From: Veronia pacifica
GTDB taxonomy: Bacteria; Pseudomonadota; Gammaproteobacteria; Enterobacterales; Vibrionaceae
DNA length: 64,000 nucleotides
Direction: 5' to 3'
NCBI RefSeq assembly: GCF_001707825.1
Contig: NZ_LYBM01000020.1
Coordinates: 22,474-86,473 of the forward strand
Under the pieces are notes generated by a model, which did not search any database, was not told where the DNA came from, and saw nothing but the letters and a program-made list of their open reading frames with translations. This document shows positions 16,824 through 25,257 of this stretch, piece by piece; position 1 is the first letter of the stretch, and every line of letters starts with the position of its first letter. The translations under genes and the position numbers were made by a program.

Positions 16824-17522
16824 CTATGCCTCGCTCGTAGAACTGCTAGTGGCTGCAGACCAGATAACAACACCAAATGCAATCTTGTTGACAAAGTCAG
16901 CAAGGTTGTACACCAGATTGAGGGTATCTGTCTGACCTTCAGTGGTGTAACCCATCACATATCCGATTGGATAAATCGCCCAACCGACGGTAACAATAAG
17001 TCTGAGTGCGTTGAATGCTTTCTGACTCGCCTCCGTGCCGCTCTCAGCGCTTATCTGGCTTGCTTCGCCAGCAAAGATTTCATAAATAATGTATAGCCAG
17101 CCAATCATGCCGATAATAAATCCGACCCAGACACCCAATGTGCCAATCTCGCCCAAGTAGCCACCAACAAGCATAACTACAGAAGCAATAAGTAATTTCC
17201 AGAACAAGCCAGATCTCACTACCGCAATGGCAGTTAAGATCAGATAGAACTCAATGATTTGAAGAGGAACAGTCAACAACCAATCTACATAACGGAAGGA
17301 CGTTGGGCTCTCGCCAGTACCAACCCACACCCCACGCATGTAGAAATAGTGGATCGCTGCAATACCCGTCACCATCGCCGCTACAGTTAACGATGTTTTC
17401 CACTTACCTACTGCTCGGTCGCGTTCAACCCAGAAGAAGAAAGTGGAAGCGACCATGGCAGCAGAAATTATCCAGAAGGACATGCCGACCAGATCGTTTG
17501 GATCTAGCATTAGCTCTTTCAT
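16824..17522 (-). CDS. Proteorhodopsin, blue-tuned light-driven proton pump
   Basis: 232 residues, seven membrane helices. Retinal Schiff-base lysine is K213 in ADFVNKIAFG. The proton acceptor and donor are D80 and E91, with T84 between (D-T-E pump motif), in RYVDWLLTVPLQIIEFY; the acceptor-linked His is H58. Q88 aligns with position 105 of the reference proteorhodopsin, where Gln gives blue absorption and Leu/Met green. Export of H+ under light would feed ATP synthesis or transport. ATG 17522 has AAAGGTGACTGAAAA upstream. Downstream genes supply retinal. Confidence 0.96.
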   Translation of the reverse strand: MKELMLDPNDLVGMSFWIISAAMVASTFFFWVERDRAVGKWKTSLTVAAMVTGIAAIHYFYMRGVWVGTGESPTSFRYVDWLLTVPLQIIEFYLILTAIAVVRSGLFWKLLIASVVMLVGGYLGEIGTLGVWVGFIIGMIGWLYIIYEIFAGEASQISAESGTEASQKAFNALRLIVTVGWAIYPIGYVMGYTTEGQTDTLNLVYNLADFVNKIAFGVVIWSAATSSSTSEA

Positions 17523-18134
17523 TTTTCAGTCACCTTTAGTTTGCAAAATAAAAAAAATGCATAGGCCGCAAGGCCAGCTTCTTTTGAAACACAATGTGAC
17601 TTCACCGGTGCGTGCTACAACTCTGTTCTTTTAACAAACTCAACTCTAACATCCTGTCATCATTTTATTTGTCATGAAGAAACAGCAACTTGTCACTTAT
17701 TACTACTACTCACAACAATAGATACGGAGTAATAATGTTTCAAGATTGGTGTTGGTTTTTGAGCAATATTAAGATTTATTAGTAAATTCATATTTCCTTT
17801 TAGTGTAAGTCATTGAATATTATAGGTTAATTTAAAATTTCTGCTATTTTAAAGTATCTTTAAACCCATCCAAAATAAAAAATAGATTTTACTTTTATTT
17901 GTAAATGTGATCTTAAACGTAAATTACATGGTCGCTGAAGCCAAGATTCCTTTAAAAAAGTTGAACTCAGTTTAGAAATTGCTTAAGCAAATAATGAAGT
18001 ACATATCATAATCAAATGCAAAATTATTAATATTACATCTGTATTATTTAAAATATTTTATCAGCGGATGCGAAATATAGACTTTAAATGCAGGTCAAGG
18101 TATTTTTATGTGAATTTGATTAATTAATTAATAA
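17523..18134. other. AT-rich divergent promoter region, proteorhodopsin / tag
   Basis: 611 bases, strongly AT-rich from about 17760 to 18130. It must carry the promoter of the rhodopsin cassette. No CRP, LitR or other named operator could be assigned by eye. One plus-strand 15-codon frame (ATG 17735, MFQDWCWFLSNIKIY) has GGAG 5 bases upstream. Confidence 0.4.
17550..17579 (-). promoter_or_regulatory. Leader hairpin followed by T8 upstream of proteorhodopsin
   Basis: On the minus strand GC-T-GGCC-TTGC-GGCC-TAT-GC folds into a short bulged stem, directly followed by ATTTTTTTT, 28 bases before the rhodopsin start. The shape resembles a weak terminator or attenuator in the 5 prime leader. The stem is short, so it is only a candidate. 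Confidence 0.35.
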
Positions 18135-18707
18135 ATGAATATGAAACGTTGCTACTGGGCAGATAGCTCTGAAATTGATAGCCGATATCACGATAGTGAA
18201 TGGGGAGTTCCTGTCCACGACGACAGGAAGCTTTTTGAAATGTTATGTCTAGAAGGCGCTCAAGCTGGTCTTAGCTGGACAACGATATTGAAAAAAAGGG
18301 CAGGGTACCTCAAAGCTTTCGATAACTTTGACCCTGAGATAGTAGCCAAGTACAGCCCAGAGAAAATTGATGAACTGATAGCCAACCCAGCGATTGTCAG
18401 GCACCGACTAAAAATCCTCTCTGTTGTCAGTAATGCAAAGGCGTTTCTTGGTATTCAAAAGGAGTTTGGCAGTTTCGATGCCTACATATGGTCTTTTGTT
18501 GATAACCAACCAATTGTTAACCACTGGGCGTCTGCTTCTGAGGTACCTGCAACCACTCCATTATCTGATTCAGTAAGTAAAGACCTGAAAAAAAGAGGTT
18601 TTAAATTTGTAGGTAGCACCATTTGTTACGCATATATGCAAGGCATAGGTATGGTGAATGATCACCAAACGGATTGCTTTCGTTACGGTGAAGTGGGCGC
18701 CTGTTGA
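18135..18707 (+). CDS. tag: DNA-3-methyladenine glycosylase I
   Basis: 190 residues, usual Tag length. Zinc ligands of the family are present: Cys6 and His19 near the N terminus and the His/Cys pair in NDHQTDCF near the C terminus. DSEWGVPVHDD and LEGAQAGLSW are family signatures. It removes 3-methyladenine from alkylated DNA. No good ribosome binding site precedes ATG 18135; ATG 18141 is an alternative. Ends before an inverted repeat. Confidence 0.95.
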   Translation: MNMKRCYWADSSEIDSRYHDSEWGVPVHDDRKLFEMLCLEGAQAGLSWTTILKKRAGYLKAFDNFDPEIVAKYSPEKIDELIANPAIVRHRLKILSVVSNAKAFLGIQKEFGSFDAYIWSFVDNQPIVNHWASASEVPATTPLSDSVSKDLKKRGFKFVGSTICYAYMQGIGMVNDHQTDCFRYGEVGAC

Positions 18708-18731
18708 GGGGCTTTCACCCCCACCCAGCCG

Positions 18732-18767
18732 GCAGACATCAGCTAGCTTGAAACGTTTGATGTCTGC
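18732..18767. terminator. Inverted repeat between tag and amidohydrolase genes
   Basis: Perfect 10-bp arms GCAGACATCA / TGATGTCTGC around a 16-base loop in the convergent interval. Probably a bidirectional terminator although T runs are poor. Confidence 0.55.
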
Positions 18768-18781
18768 TGTTGTGACTATTG

Positions 18782-20467
18782 TTATGCCGAGAAAATTGTC
18801 TTCCCTTCCTTTATCGTTTCTAGCACTTTAATGCTGCGTAGCTGGTTTTTTGAGGTGGTGAGTGGATTTTGATCCAAGATAACCATATCAGCATATTTTC
18901 CATCCTCAATCGTTCCTTTTGTGGTCTCTTCGAAAGATTGTATTGCCGCATTCACCGTTACTGCCTCTATCGCTTTGTAAGTTGAAATAGCGTGCCACTT
19001 ACCCAATTCCACGCCATTTTTACTCATTCTGTCCACGGAACTCGCTATTAGCTCAATGATGTTCGGGTCGAGAATGGGTGCGTCAGTGTGAAGTGTGAAA
19101 GGCAATTCAAGTTCATTTGCCCATCCCAATGGAGAAAAATTAGATGTTTTCCACGGCCCAATTACGCGGTCATGATATTCATCGCCCCAGTAGTAAATAT
19201 TGAGCGCAAGAAACGAGGGAATGATCCCCAATTTTTTCATCAACTTTAGCTGACTAAATTCAGTTCCTTTCATATGAATAAGAGAGGTACGGTGGTCGTG
19301 AAGACCATATTTGTCAATCGCACCTTCTATGGCAGAGATTGCCATCAGGGTTGCCCTATCAGCATTGCTGTGCGAGATGATTTGAATATGCTTGGAATAG
19401 TACTTCTCGACAAATTCATTAAATGAAAATTGATCCAATATTCGCACGCTGGACTGGTGATTGAGAAACTTGTTGTTTTTCAATTTAAGTAGTCTGTCAA
19501 TTGGCGAATTCATACCCGAATCCGAACTGCCGTCACCAGTAAGTTTTACACCCGCTATTCTCAGTCTATTTATATTTGGTCCAGGCTGTTGCAGTTCAGT
19601 GATCACATCAAACTCATTCGAGTTTGGATAGACATTAATATCTATCATTAGCTTTTCTCTGTCTGCCTGTGACTTGAGAAGACGAAATGCGTTAAGGTTT
19701 CCTGATGCTTCCTGTGCTGTGGTAATGCCATTTCGCGCGTACATCATTTGTGCCTCAGACAATGCCTTATCGACGACCTCAGTGTCATACACATTGAGAT
19801 GTGGATAGATCGCAAGGACGGCGGAGCCCTGCAAAAGGCCAGTCAGTTCGCCATTTTTATTGTGCTCAATCAGTCCTTCTTCTGGGCAAGGAGTACCTTT
19901 GTGAACACCGAGTAAAGACAATCCTTTACTATTACAAACTGCTTGGTCACCTTTAATTTGCATGATGCAAAAGGGCTGAGTGCGGCTGACGGTATCCAAT
20001 TCCGCTAACGTGGGGTGTCTGCGTTCCAGTAACTCCAACTCGTCATATCCCCATGCAAAACCCAAAGATTCTTTGTCTTCAAGATTGTCAAGGTGGGTAC
20101 TCATTGTCGAGAGAATCTCTGATATTTCATCAAACTTGCCATTGGGGCTGGGGAAGAGAAATGGAATGTCTATCAGGTTTACGACTTGACTGATGTGTGA
20201 GTGTGCATCGACAAATCCGGGCAGTACTGTTTTTCCATCAAGCAATGTTACTTCTGTGGATTTTCCTGCCAATTGTAGCACGGATGCATTGTCACCGACG
20301 GCGAGTATACGGCCATCTTTTATTGCCACAGCTTGCTCTTCTTTTTTTTCGCCAGTCATGGGGATGACGTGACCATTAATAAGAATTCGATCAGCTGTCA
20401 GTTGTCCAAAGCTTTGGGCGCTGTGGAAGAGTAAAGAGCAAAGAAGCAAAGAGAGTATACGTGGCAT
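18782..20467 (-). CDS. Exported amidohydrolase, YtcJ-like
   Basis: 561 residues from ATG 20467, chosen because it starts a clean signal peptide (MPRILSLLLCSLLFHSAQS). A TTG at 20521 with TAGG upstream would add 18 residues. Metal-dependent amidohydrolase features: LPGFVDAHSH (HxH), GITTAQEASG, a lysine in GVKLTGDGSSDSG, and the C-terminal TKGTIEDGKYADMVILDQNP. Similar to exported YtcJ-type enzymes that hydrolyse N-acyl or cyclic amides; substrate unknown. Monocistronic. Confidence 0.85.
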   Translation of the reverse strand: MPRILSLLLCSLLFHSAQSFGQLTADRILINGHVIPMTGEKKEEQAVAIKDGRILAVGDNASVLQLAGKSTEVTLLDGKTVLPGFVDAHSHISQVVNLIDIPFLFPSPNGKFDEISEILSTMSTHLDNLEDKESLGFAWGYDELELLERRHPTLAELDTVSRTQPFCIMQIKGDQAVCNSKGLSLLGVHKGTPCPEEGLIEHNKNGELTGLLQGSAVLAIYPHLNVYDTEVVDKALSEAQMMYARNGITTAQEASGNLNAFRLLKSQADREKLMIDINVYPNSNEFDVITELQQPGPNINRLRIAGVKLTGDGSSDSGMNSPIDRLLKLKNNKFLNHQSSVRILDQFSFNEFVEKYYSKHIQIISHSNADRATLMAISAIEGAIDKYGLHDHRTSLIHMKGTEFSQLKLMKKLGIIPSFLALNIYYWGDEYHDRVIGPWKTSNFSPLGWANELELPFTLHTDAPILDPNIIELIASSVDRMSKNGVELGKWHAISTYKAIEAVTVNAAIQSFEETTKGTIEDGKYADMVILDQNPLTTSKNQLRSIKVLETIKEGKTIFSA

Positions 20468-20914
20468 AAATGAGTAAATTAGCAGCATCGGGAGGCGAAT
20501 TTTACCCAGTAGGACTATCAATTCAACCTAAATATAAATATTTATCAGTTCAGTATTTACAACGTACTTAATAACAGAGATTTAAAAAAATAAGATGACT
20601 GAAGATGAGCTCTATTAATATTCAGATGACTCTGAATCTGCTTAGCTTCATCCTATTTCATTATCATTTCGATATAGCGAGGAACGGTGCTTTAATGCTA
20701 CAGCAAGCTGTCATGATAACAATATGTGTATAGATTTTTGTGCTGGAGTACCTTCTATGAATTATAAAGGTCATATTTGTAAAAATAGTTTAGATAACAT
20801 AGTTGCAATAGAAACGCCTCAACTATTTTCACTTGATAAACCAGTCTTTTTAACAAAAAATCTTGTGGGTAAAACCTATATTAATTATCAGCCTGACTGT
20901 TGTTAGTTTGAATG
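20468..20914. other. AT-rich region with one weak small ORF
   Basis: Region between the two flanking minus-strand genes. It carries the promoter of the amidohydrolase and the small plus frame 20757-20906. No other element was recognised. Confidence 0.35.
20757..20906 (+). CDS. Possible small hypothetical protein
   Basis: 49 codons from ATG 20757, preceded by GGAG with 8 bases of spacing; an upstream ATG at 20724 has no ribosome site. Starts MNYKGHICKNSLDN and ends QPDCC. AT-rich, no recognisable domain, no membrane segment. It may be spurious. Confidence 0.3.
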   Translation: MNYKGHICKNSLDNIVAIETPQLFSLDKPVFLTKNLVGKTYINYQPDCC

Positions 20915-21541
20915 TTACCTATTTGCCATCGGAACCTCTTGATAAAGGTTCATCAGCGTTTGCTCGGCTCTTTCAGGATCTGGGCTAATAATTGTAAATG
21001 GATATGAAACCTCGTTAGGATGGAGCACAACAAACTGATTTACCCTAACATATCCCTCGCAACATCCCACCCGCTTTTCCAGTACTGTTCCCCACTGGTT
21101 ACCCAGCTCGCTTACCGGGGGTAGTGAAATATACACGATATTTTTGTGGCAAGGCATATTGATATTGTGTTGTCGGAACGACAAGAGAAGAGGGACGTCA
21201 TGGTCTAATGGCTTACGAGATGTCTGGCTGGTATCGATTAGTTTTGAAGGCATAACTAAAGATAAATATACAACCCTGCCAAACAGCGGTGCCAGTGTAT
21301 CAACGACGCATTCAGCGGTTTGCTCTCCCTCTAATAGCCAAGTATCCCGCGTCGAATTATCGACGGGTAAACTAAAATCTGGTCGAGAAATCGACAGGTC
21401 AGTAACGATTGGCTCTGACATAGTAATGGTGAGGATAGGGTAGCTTTCACCGTTCGCGGGTAAGTAGCGGATACCAGCCGAAGCAAAATGTGCAAAGACT
21501 ATCAGACAAGAAATAAATATATTCAGGGTAATCCTCAGCAC
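20915..21541 (-). CDS. Hypothetical exported protein
   Basis: 208 residues with a signal peptide (MLRITLNIFISCLIVFAHFASA). GTG 21541 is the start, supported by AAGGAGCGACTATT. The mature part has five cysteines (including a CC pair in VGCCEGYV and one in MPCHKN) and is otherwise beta-rich, compatible with a disulphide-bonded periplasmic protein. Family not recognised. It stands between a weak small ORF and the TetR gene, transcribed away from the latter. Confidence 0.6.
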   Translation of the reverse strand: MLRITLNIFISCLIVFAHFASAGIRYLPANGESYPILTITMSEPIVTDLSISRPDFSLPVDNSTRDTWLLEGEQTAECVVDTLAPLFGRVVYLSLVMPSKLIDTSQTSRKPLDHDVPLLLSFRQHNINMPCHKNIVYISLPPVSELGNQWGTVLEKRVGCCEGYVRVNQFVVLHPNEVSYPFTIISPDPERAEQTLMNLYQEVPMANR

Positions 21542-21754
21542 AATAGTCGCTCCTTTTATTGATATTTTTCAGTCTAGTAGCTGCGAATAAATTCTGCGCG
21601 AGAAATAACCTGCATCAATCTCCTCCGATAGCCTTTAGAAAGTAATCCATACACAAGCAATTTTGATTTCTGTTGAGATATAAAAAATTATTCTCGACTG
21701 AAATCGAACGTTCGTGCTATTTTTATCTCAATTAAGAGATGATGGAATCAAATC

Positions 21755-22351
21755 TTGAGCAAACAACAAGAAACGAGAAATAGGATTCTTGAGGCTGGCT
21801 TCGATATTGCGAGTAACAACGGTTTAGAGAGCCTGACCATTGGCGAGTTGGCTAAACAGGTAGAAATGTCCAAGAGCGGCCTGTTTTCCCACTTCAACTC
21901 CAGAGCGAATCTACAAGCTGCTGTCGTTAACTTTGCTGCAGAAAAGTTTGAAGAACGGATTGTGGTGCCTTGCCAAAAATTAACTTATCTATCGGTTGAG
22001 CAAAAGCTTCGCGATTTGATCAAAAACTGGTTGGATTGGAATGGTTCATTTCAGGGTAGTTGTTTATTTCTCGATGCCTGGCGAGAGAACAGTCAACCAG
22101 ATGACGTTGTGCAGGCGGCATTAAAAGGAGTGACTTCTCGCTGGTTGGAATACCTTCACTACCAATTTAACAAAGGTGCCTCTCAGGGAGAGTTCGTGAA
22201 TGAGCTCGATGGCTGGCAAAAAGTTTATGAGCTTTATGGTCTTTATCTCAGCAGTCATTTGTTCAATAACCTCACATTAGCTGGCAGTAGCCGAGATCGG
22301 TTTTGGCAGGGTATTGATGCCTTGTTTGAATCTTGCCGAGCTGACCGTTAA
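21755..22351 (+). CDS. TetR-family transcriptional regulator
   Basis: 198 residues. N-terminal helix-turn-helix is clear: RILEAGFDIASNNGLESLTI, then LAKQVEMSKSGLFSHFNSRA. The C-terminal domain is of the TetR_C type with a YbiH/AcrR-like WLEYLHYQF. Start is TTG 21755; the ATGs at 21739 and 21742 are out of frame. It probably controls itself and the hydrolase gene 57 bases downstream. Inducer unknown. Confidence 0.88.
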   Translation: MSKQQETRNRILEAGFDIASNNGLESLTIGELAKQVEMSKSGLFSHFNSRANLQAAVVNFAAEKFEERIVVPCQKLTYLSVEQKLRDLIKNWLDWNGSFQGSCLFLDAWRENSQPDDVVQAALKGVTSRWLEYLHYQFNKGASQGEFVNELDGWQKVYELYGLYLSSHLFNNLTLAGSSRDRFWQGIDALFESCRADR

Positions 22352-22407
22352 ATCCGAAAAGTGAAATCCCTGACTTATCAATTTGCAATGTGTTTAAGGA
22401 CTCAGTA

Positions 22408-23280
22408 ATGAGCAGTAAAATTTATTTTAAAAATAACAAGCAGCGCTTTGATTTCTCGAAGTTAGTGATCAATCTCGTCAGTCGAACTTGTTTTGCTATC
22501 GTACCAAAAATAACAGTTAAATATGCCCGGAAGCTATTCTTAACGCCTGCGCGTAACCAAAGTAAGAATGAAGAGCCTACGGATCTAAAAGTAAAAGACA
22601 TACAGGGTGATACAGGAAAAATCCGGGTTTATCAGTCTGGAGAAGGACCAGTTTGGCTAATGGTTCATGGATGGTCAGGGTCAGCAAGTCAGTTCTTCCC
22701 GTTAATGCAAAAAGTGACCGCAATGGGATATACCGCTGTCGCTTTCGACCAACCTGCGCATGGACAAAGCGAGGGGCAGGAAGCACATATTCCTAATATG
22801 ATCAGTGCTCTCGAGTCGGTAATTACGCAATATGATGAAATTGAAGGAATCATTGCTCACTCTATGGGAGTTTCCATATCTTTGCATATCATTGAGCAAT
22901 CTCTGAAAGGTAAGCCATGTTTGTTTATCGCTCCCGCCTTGTTTTACTGGGAAAATGCGATAAAAACAGTTCAGCGCTCGGGAGTGGATCTGCAACTTTA
23001 CAACGCAGTCATTGAACAAGTATCTAGTGAGTTTGAGTTTGCCCCAGAAGACTTCGACCCTGATCAAAAACTGTTTGAGTTGTCGTCTCCTGTCACTATT
23101 GTTCATGACAAAGAAGACAGATTTACCCCATTCGAGGCTTCCCGAAAGGCATCAGACTGCGACCATATTGAGTTAGTTGAGACTGAAAATCTCGGCCATG
23201 GCAGGATCCTCAAAAGTGAAGAGGTTGAACGAGCTTTCACATTATTAGCGACCCGTGACCAAGAGCAGGAAATAGCCTGA
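22408..23280 (+). CDS. Alpha/beta-hydrolase, partner of TetR regulator
   Basis: 290 residues from ATG 22408, which has AAGGACTCAGTA upstream; the GTG at 22390 lacks one. Oxyanion motif MVHGWSGSASQF, nucleophile elbow AHSMGVS, acid in HDKEDRFTP, catalytic His in LGHGRIL. The N-terminal 60 residues are basic and hydrophobic, perhaps a membrane-contact region. It is likely co-transcribed with the TetR gene, a common pairing in which the regulator senses a substrate or product of the hydrolase. Confidence 0.85.
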   Translation: MSSKIYFKNNKQRFDFSKLVINLVSRTCFAIVPKITVKYARKLFLTPARNQSKNEEPTDLKVKDIQGDTGKIRVYQSGEGPVWLMVHGWSGSASQFFPLMQKVTAMGYTAVAFDQPAHGQSEGQEAHIPNMISALESVITQYDEIEGIIAHSMGVSISLHIIEQSLKGKPCLFIAPALFYWENAIKTVQRSGVDLQLYNAVIEQVSSEFEFAPEDFDPDQKLFELSSPVTIVHDKEDRFTPFEASRKASDCDHIELVETENLGHGRILKSEEVERAFTLLATRDQEQEIA

Positions 23281-23308
23281 TGCTGTTCCGCAAAACAAAG
23301 ATACTCTT

Positions 23309-23333
23309 CCGCCTGATTTTACAATTCGGGCGG
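23309..23333. terminator. Hairpin between convergent hydrolase and lipoprotein genes
   Basis: Arms CCGCCTGA / TCGGGCGG (one G-T pair) with a 9-base loop, just after the hydrolase stop and abutting the stop of the minus-strand gene. No T tail on plus; a T-rich stretch follows on minus. Confidence 0.5.
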
Positions 23334-23334
23334 G

Positions 23335-23721
23335 CTAGAGATCATAGACTTTATAACCGCGTTCTTTAAGACAACGACGAAGCACTTTTGCCTGATCTTT
23401 TGTTGAATCATTAGCGCCTTTAACTGCTCCCGCACCGCCGCCAATTGCCCCGCCTACAGCGGCTCCTGTAACAGCGCCACCAATACCATCCTCCAATACA
23501 CCGGATATTGCGCCAATAACAGCACCTGATACCGACGAGTTCGCTGCACCAACTTTGGCAGCCTCACCTTTATCAACCTGTTCAGCCAGTGTTTGGCAGT
23601 ATTCGAAATCACGTTGATATTGGGCTTCGTCAACACCCTCAAGGTCAACAACTGGCTTTTTATTGTATGCACACGCAGTTAAGACGAGAAGAAGAGCAAT
23701 GATAGTTAGGATGTGCTTCAT
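23335..23721 (-). CDS. Glycine-zipper lipoprotein
   Basis: 128 residues from ATG 23721 (GGGTGACCAA upstream). An upstream start at 23808 would put 29 residues before the signal and is unlikely. Lipobox LTAC after a hydrophobic stretch. The centre is a glycine-zipper (GAVIGAISGVLEDGIGG, AVGGAIGGGAGAVKG) that may insert in or associate with membrane, and the C terminus has RRCLKERGYKVYDL as in many OmpA-like or YMGG-type small lipoproteins. Probably outer-membrane anchored. Confidence 0.8.
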   Translation of the reverse strand: MKHILTIIALLLVLTACAYNKKPVVDLEGVDEAQYQRDFEYCQTLAEQVDKGEAAKVGAANSSVSGAVIGAISGVLEDGIGGAVTGAAVGGAIGGGAGAVKGANDSTKDQAKVLRRCLKERGYKVYDL

Positions 23722-23881
23722 TTGGTCACCCGTGTCTTCAATATTATTGCTGATAAGGCTTGTCTTTACTAACACCAAAAGACAAGTGCACCGCATTACT
23801 AAAGGCATCTAAAGTAAATGCTATTGATTGGGTGGTCAATAATGAGTGAGGCGAAGTGATATGTGAAGATGAGTAAGAAAG

Positions 23882-23902
23882 GAGCCCGCGTTACGCAGGC
23901 TC
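23882..23902 (-). terminator. Terminator after tldE-like gene
   Basis: On the minus strand GAGCCTGCG / CGCGGGCTC with loop TAA forms a 9-bp stem followed by CTTTCTT. Confidence 0.8.
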
Positions 23903-23913
23903 ATTCACAGATT

Positions 23914-25257
23914 TTATTCACCAGCAATATTAAGGCCACTGAACCTGATTGTCGGAGAGAAAAAGCTCTTATAACTATTTGGTAATACCACGTCACTGAC
24001 GGCTTCAATATCCTTCAACATCTGGTAGAAGTTACCTGCCACAGTAATACCACGGACGGCTCTCTCTCTCTTGCCATCCCGACAAAGGAAACCGCTGGCA
24101 CCGAATGAGAAATCTCCGCTGATTGCATCAGCACCGGAATGTGTTCCCTGTAGCGCTATCAGCTCAAGATATTCGCCACCTGTCACCTCAGCTTCGCTGC
24201 TTCTTCCTGGACTGAGCACTTTATGTAAACCGGAAACACTTAGCGGACTCTTCGCAGAGCGACTGGCATTGGCAGTATGAGTAACACCAAAGTGTGCCGC
24301 AGTTGCTGAGTTATGCAGTAACCCTACCAGCTTACCATCGGCAATAAGCGATGTATCCTGAGTGGCAAATCCCTCGCCATCAAAGGCGGTGATCGCCATC
24401 CCTCCTTCTACATAAGCTTTATCTGTCACGGTCAAGAGGGGACTAGCTACTATCTCTCCCACTTTCTCACGCCATGGGTTGGTTCCCCTCTGTGCAGAGA
24501 GGCCAGAAATACACGAGCCAAATGCACCAAACAATTCACTCAGTGAATCGGTATCAAAGATGACAGAGTAAACACCGCTTGAAACCGGACCACCTTCAAG
24601 TAAATCACTCGCAACCTGATAGCTTTCATCAATTACTCTTTGTGGCTCAAGCTCAGCAAAGGTACGGGCTATCGTGCCGGTGTAATGCATAGATTGTTTT
24701 CCACCCTGATCAATCAAGGTGCTCGTGAAGCACATCAAGTGACGGCTGGAATGATCGCAGCGCATTCCAAGTGTATTAGCCAGTAGAGTCTTATGGCTCG
24801 ATTCTGAAAAACTGTTGTAAGGTGCTGCCTTTGCCAAAGGCTTATCGAGCACACCTTGTTCAAGTTGCAGAGCGAGCGCAACTTTCTCTTCTGCTGTTGC
24901 AGGGTCAGTTTGAAAAATCTCTGGGTTTAACGTGGATATTGGCTCCCCCTCTGCGCGAATTTTCTGAGAAGGATCCGATTTTGTAAATGCAGCGTTTTTC
25001 ACCGCTTGCGTGACCATTTGCTCTAGGCTTTGTGTTTCAAGTGACTCGGAATAGCTAATAGAAATACTGTCATCTTTAACTACCCTGATACCTATTACCT
25101 GACTACCGGAAACTTGATATTCAGATAGCTCGCCACTCTCCGCTTTTAATGAAAATTTTTCGCCAGATTCTGCAATAACATCGGCTTCAACACCGTGCTT
25201 TTTTGCCAGTTCGATAACGTGATCAACGGCGTGTTCGAGTTGATTTGACTGACTCAT
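23914..25257 (-). CDS. TldE/PmbA-like metalloprotease subunit
   Basis: 447 residues, matching PmbA length. Family segments: HGVEADVIAESGEKFSLKAE near the N terminus, then EGGMAITAFDGEGFATQDTS and FGASGFLCRDGKRERAVRG. It lacks the HExxxH site, as expected of the TldE subunit, which pairs with TldD to form a peptidase that processes small peptides (microcin B17 maturation, CcdA decay in E. coli). ATG overlaps the tldD stop by one base, so the two are coupled. Confidence 0.88.
   Translation of the reverse strand: MSQSNQLEHAVDHVIELAKKHGVEADVIAESGEKFSLKAESGELSEYQVSGSQVIGIRVVKDDSISISYSESLETQSLEQMVTQAVKNAAFTKSDPSQKIRAEGEPISTLNPEIFQTDPATAEEKVALALQLEQGVLDKPLAKAAPYNSFSESSHKTLLANTLGMRCDHSSRHLMCFTSTLIDQGGKQSMHYTGTIARTFAELEPQRVIDESYQVASDLLEGGPVSSGVYSVIFDTDSLSELFGAFGSCISGLSAQRGTNPWREKVGEIVASPLLTVTDKAYVEGGMAITAFDGEGFATQDTSLIADGKLVGLLHNSATAAHFGVTHTANASRSAKSPLSVSGLHKVLSPGRSSEAEVTGGEYLELIALQGTHSGADAISGDFSFGASGFLCRDGKRERAVRGITVAGNFYQMLKDIEAVSDVVLPNSYKSFFSPTIRFSGLNIAGE

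Noticed and set aside
17600..17615. TGTGACTTCACC upstream of proteorhodopsin as a CRP site
   Set aside because: The half-sites are too close for the TGTGA-N6-TCACA consensus.
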